Below are positions 39,159 through 39,299 of a stretch of 39,299 nucleotides of DNA, piece by piece. The first letter of the stretch is position 1. Every line of letters starts with the position of its first letter. Source of the stretch: a bacterium (GTDB lineage: Bacteria > SZUA-79 > Acidulodesulfobacterales > Acidulodesulfobacteraceae); NCBI GenBank assembly GCA_021809845.1, contig JAJZJW010000015.1, positions 1 through 39,299 of the forward strand, read 5' to 3'. The notes below the pieces were generated by a model. The model was not told where the DNA came from and did not search any database. It saw nothing but the letters and a program-made list of their open reading frames with translations. The position numbers and the translations under genes are program-made.

Positions 39159-39299
39159 TATTTGTTAATGATTATAAAAATGTTAAAACCAATTTTCTAA
39201 ATATAAGACATTACATTTAAGAGATTATTTACTACTATTTATAAAAACACAATATAATAATGAAAATATTATTTATTTGTAATATTTGTTAATGATTAT
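39061..39299. repeat. Tandem ~119-bp duplication of the treT 3' end
   Basis: From 39061 the gene end and spacer are repeated starting at 39180 with a handful of substitutions and small insertions, reaching the window edge. Only the first copy is in frame with treT. Whether a third copy follows cannot be seen. Confidence 0.95.

Overview
The window reads as AT-rich bacterial chromosome carrying the right-hand part of an integrated conjugative element. The host has a Tol system with a tonB-like TolA, a B12-dependent ribonucleotide reductase, a likely futalosine-pathway deaminase, a rubredoxin, a lipoyl carrier resembling those linked to sulfur metabolism, and a trehalose glycosyltransferase. Together these suggest a Gram-negative, largely anaerobic bacterium of the deltaproteobacterial/sulfur-cycling kind. 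An acid-habitat 'Acidulodesulfobacterales'-type lineage is my guess, not something shown by the sequence.

Layout. (1) Positions 1-11985 are mobile. A 106-bp sequence occurs twice in perfect inverted orientation (176-281 and 3084-3189) and brackets a 2.8-kb module. That module holds a ribbon-helix-helix protein, a five-cistron leftward operon with two lipoproteins and two tiny peptides, and a truncated CRISPR-RAMP-like reading frame behind a strong promoter. To its right is a rightward transfer operon: VirB11/TrbB ATPase, a membrane PH-like protein, a type IA topoisomerase, a DUF192 protein, TrbC/VirB2 pilin, TrbD/VirB3, a coiled-coil peptide, an unknown 257-aa protein, the VirB4/TrbE ATPase and a last small coiled-coil protein. 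The element ends at a 3' fragment of an initiator tRNA gene (11941-11985), the expected scar of integration into tRNA-fMet. The intact tRNA and integrase would lie left of the window.

(2) Positions 12062-13543 hold glpK. A roughly 10-kb leftward block follows (13733-23997): panC, a TRZ/ATZ-type deaminase, rsmA, tsaD, cpoB, tolB, tolA, tolR, tolQ and a short rubredoxin. Pal is absent from its usual place between tolB and cpoB.

(3) nrdJ (24453-27086) runs rightward behind an 8-bp microsatellite of about 17 units. Then come a secreted DUF302-like protein, a heme-binding GGDEF-EAL protein overlapping a thioredoxin-like gene, and a GcvH-like lipoyl protein.

(4) Positions 33124-36105 form a nitrosative-stress/iron-sulfur repair type cluster: hemerythrin, a double DUF2249 protein, a 12-TM heme-copper-oxidase-like protein and a DUF59/SufT-like protein. 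A CRP/HcpR-type palindrome lies upstream. The window ends with a TPR protein, a DUF5752 protein and treT.

Three things stand out. The element has an inverted-repeat-bracketed module and repeated operator-like half-sites shared between its promoters. It carries an incomplete set of mating-pair genes that stops at the attachment site. In the chromosome, tandem duplications of about 50-130 bp repeatedly sit exactly at gene borders (panC, rsmA, tolQ/tolR, the GcvH-like gene, hemerythrin, DUF59, treT).
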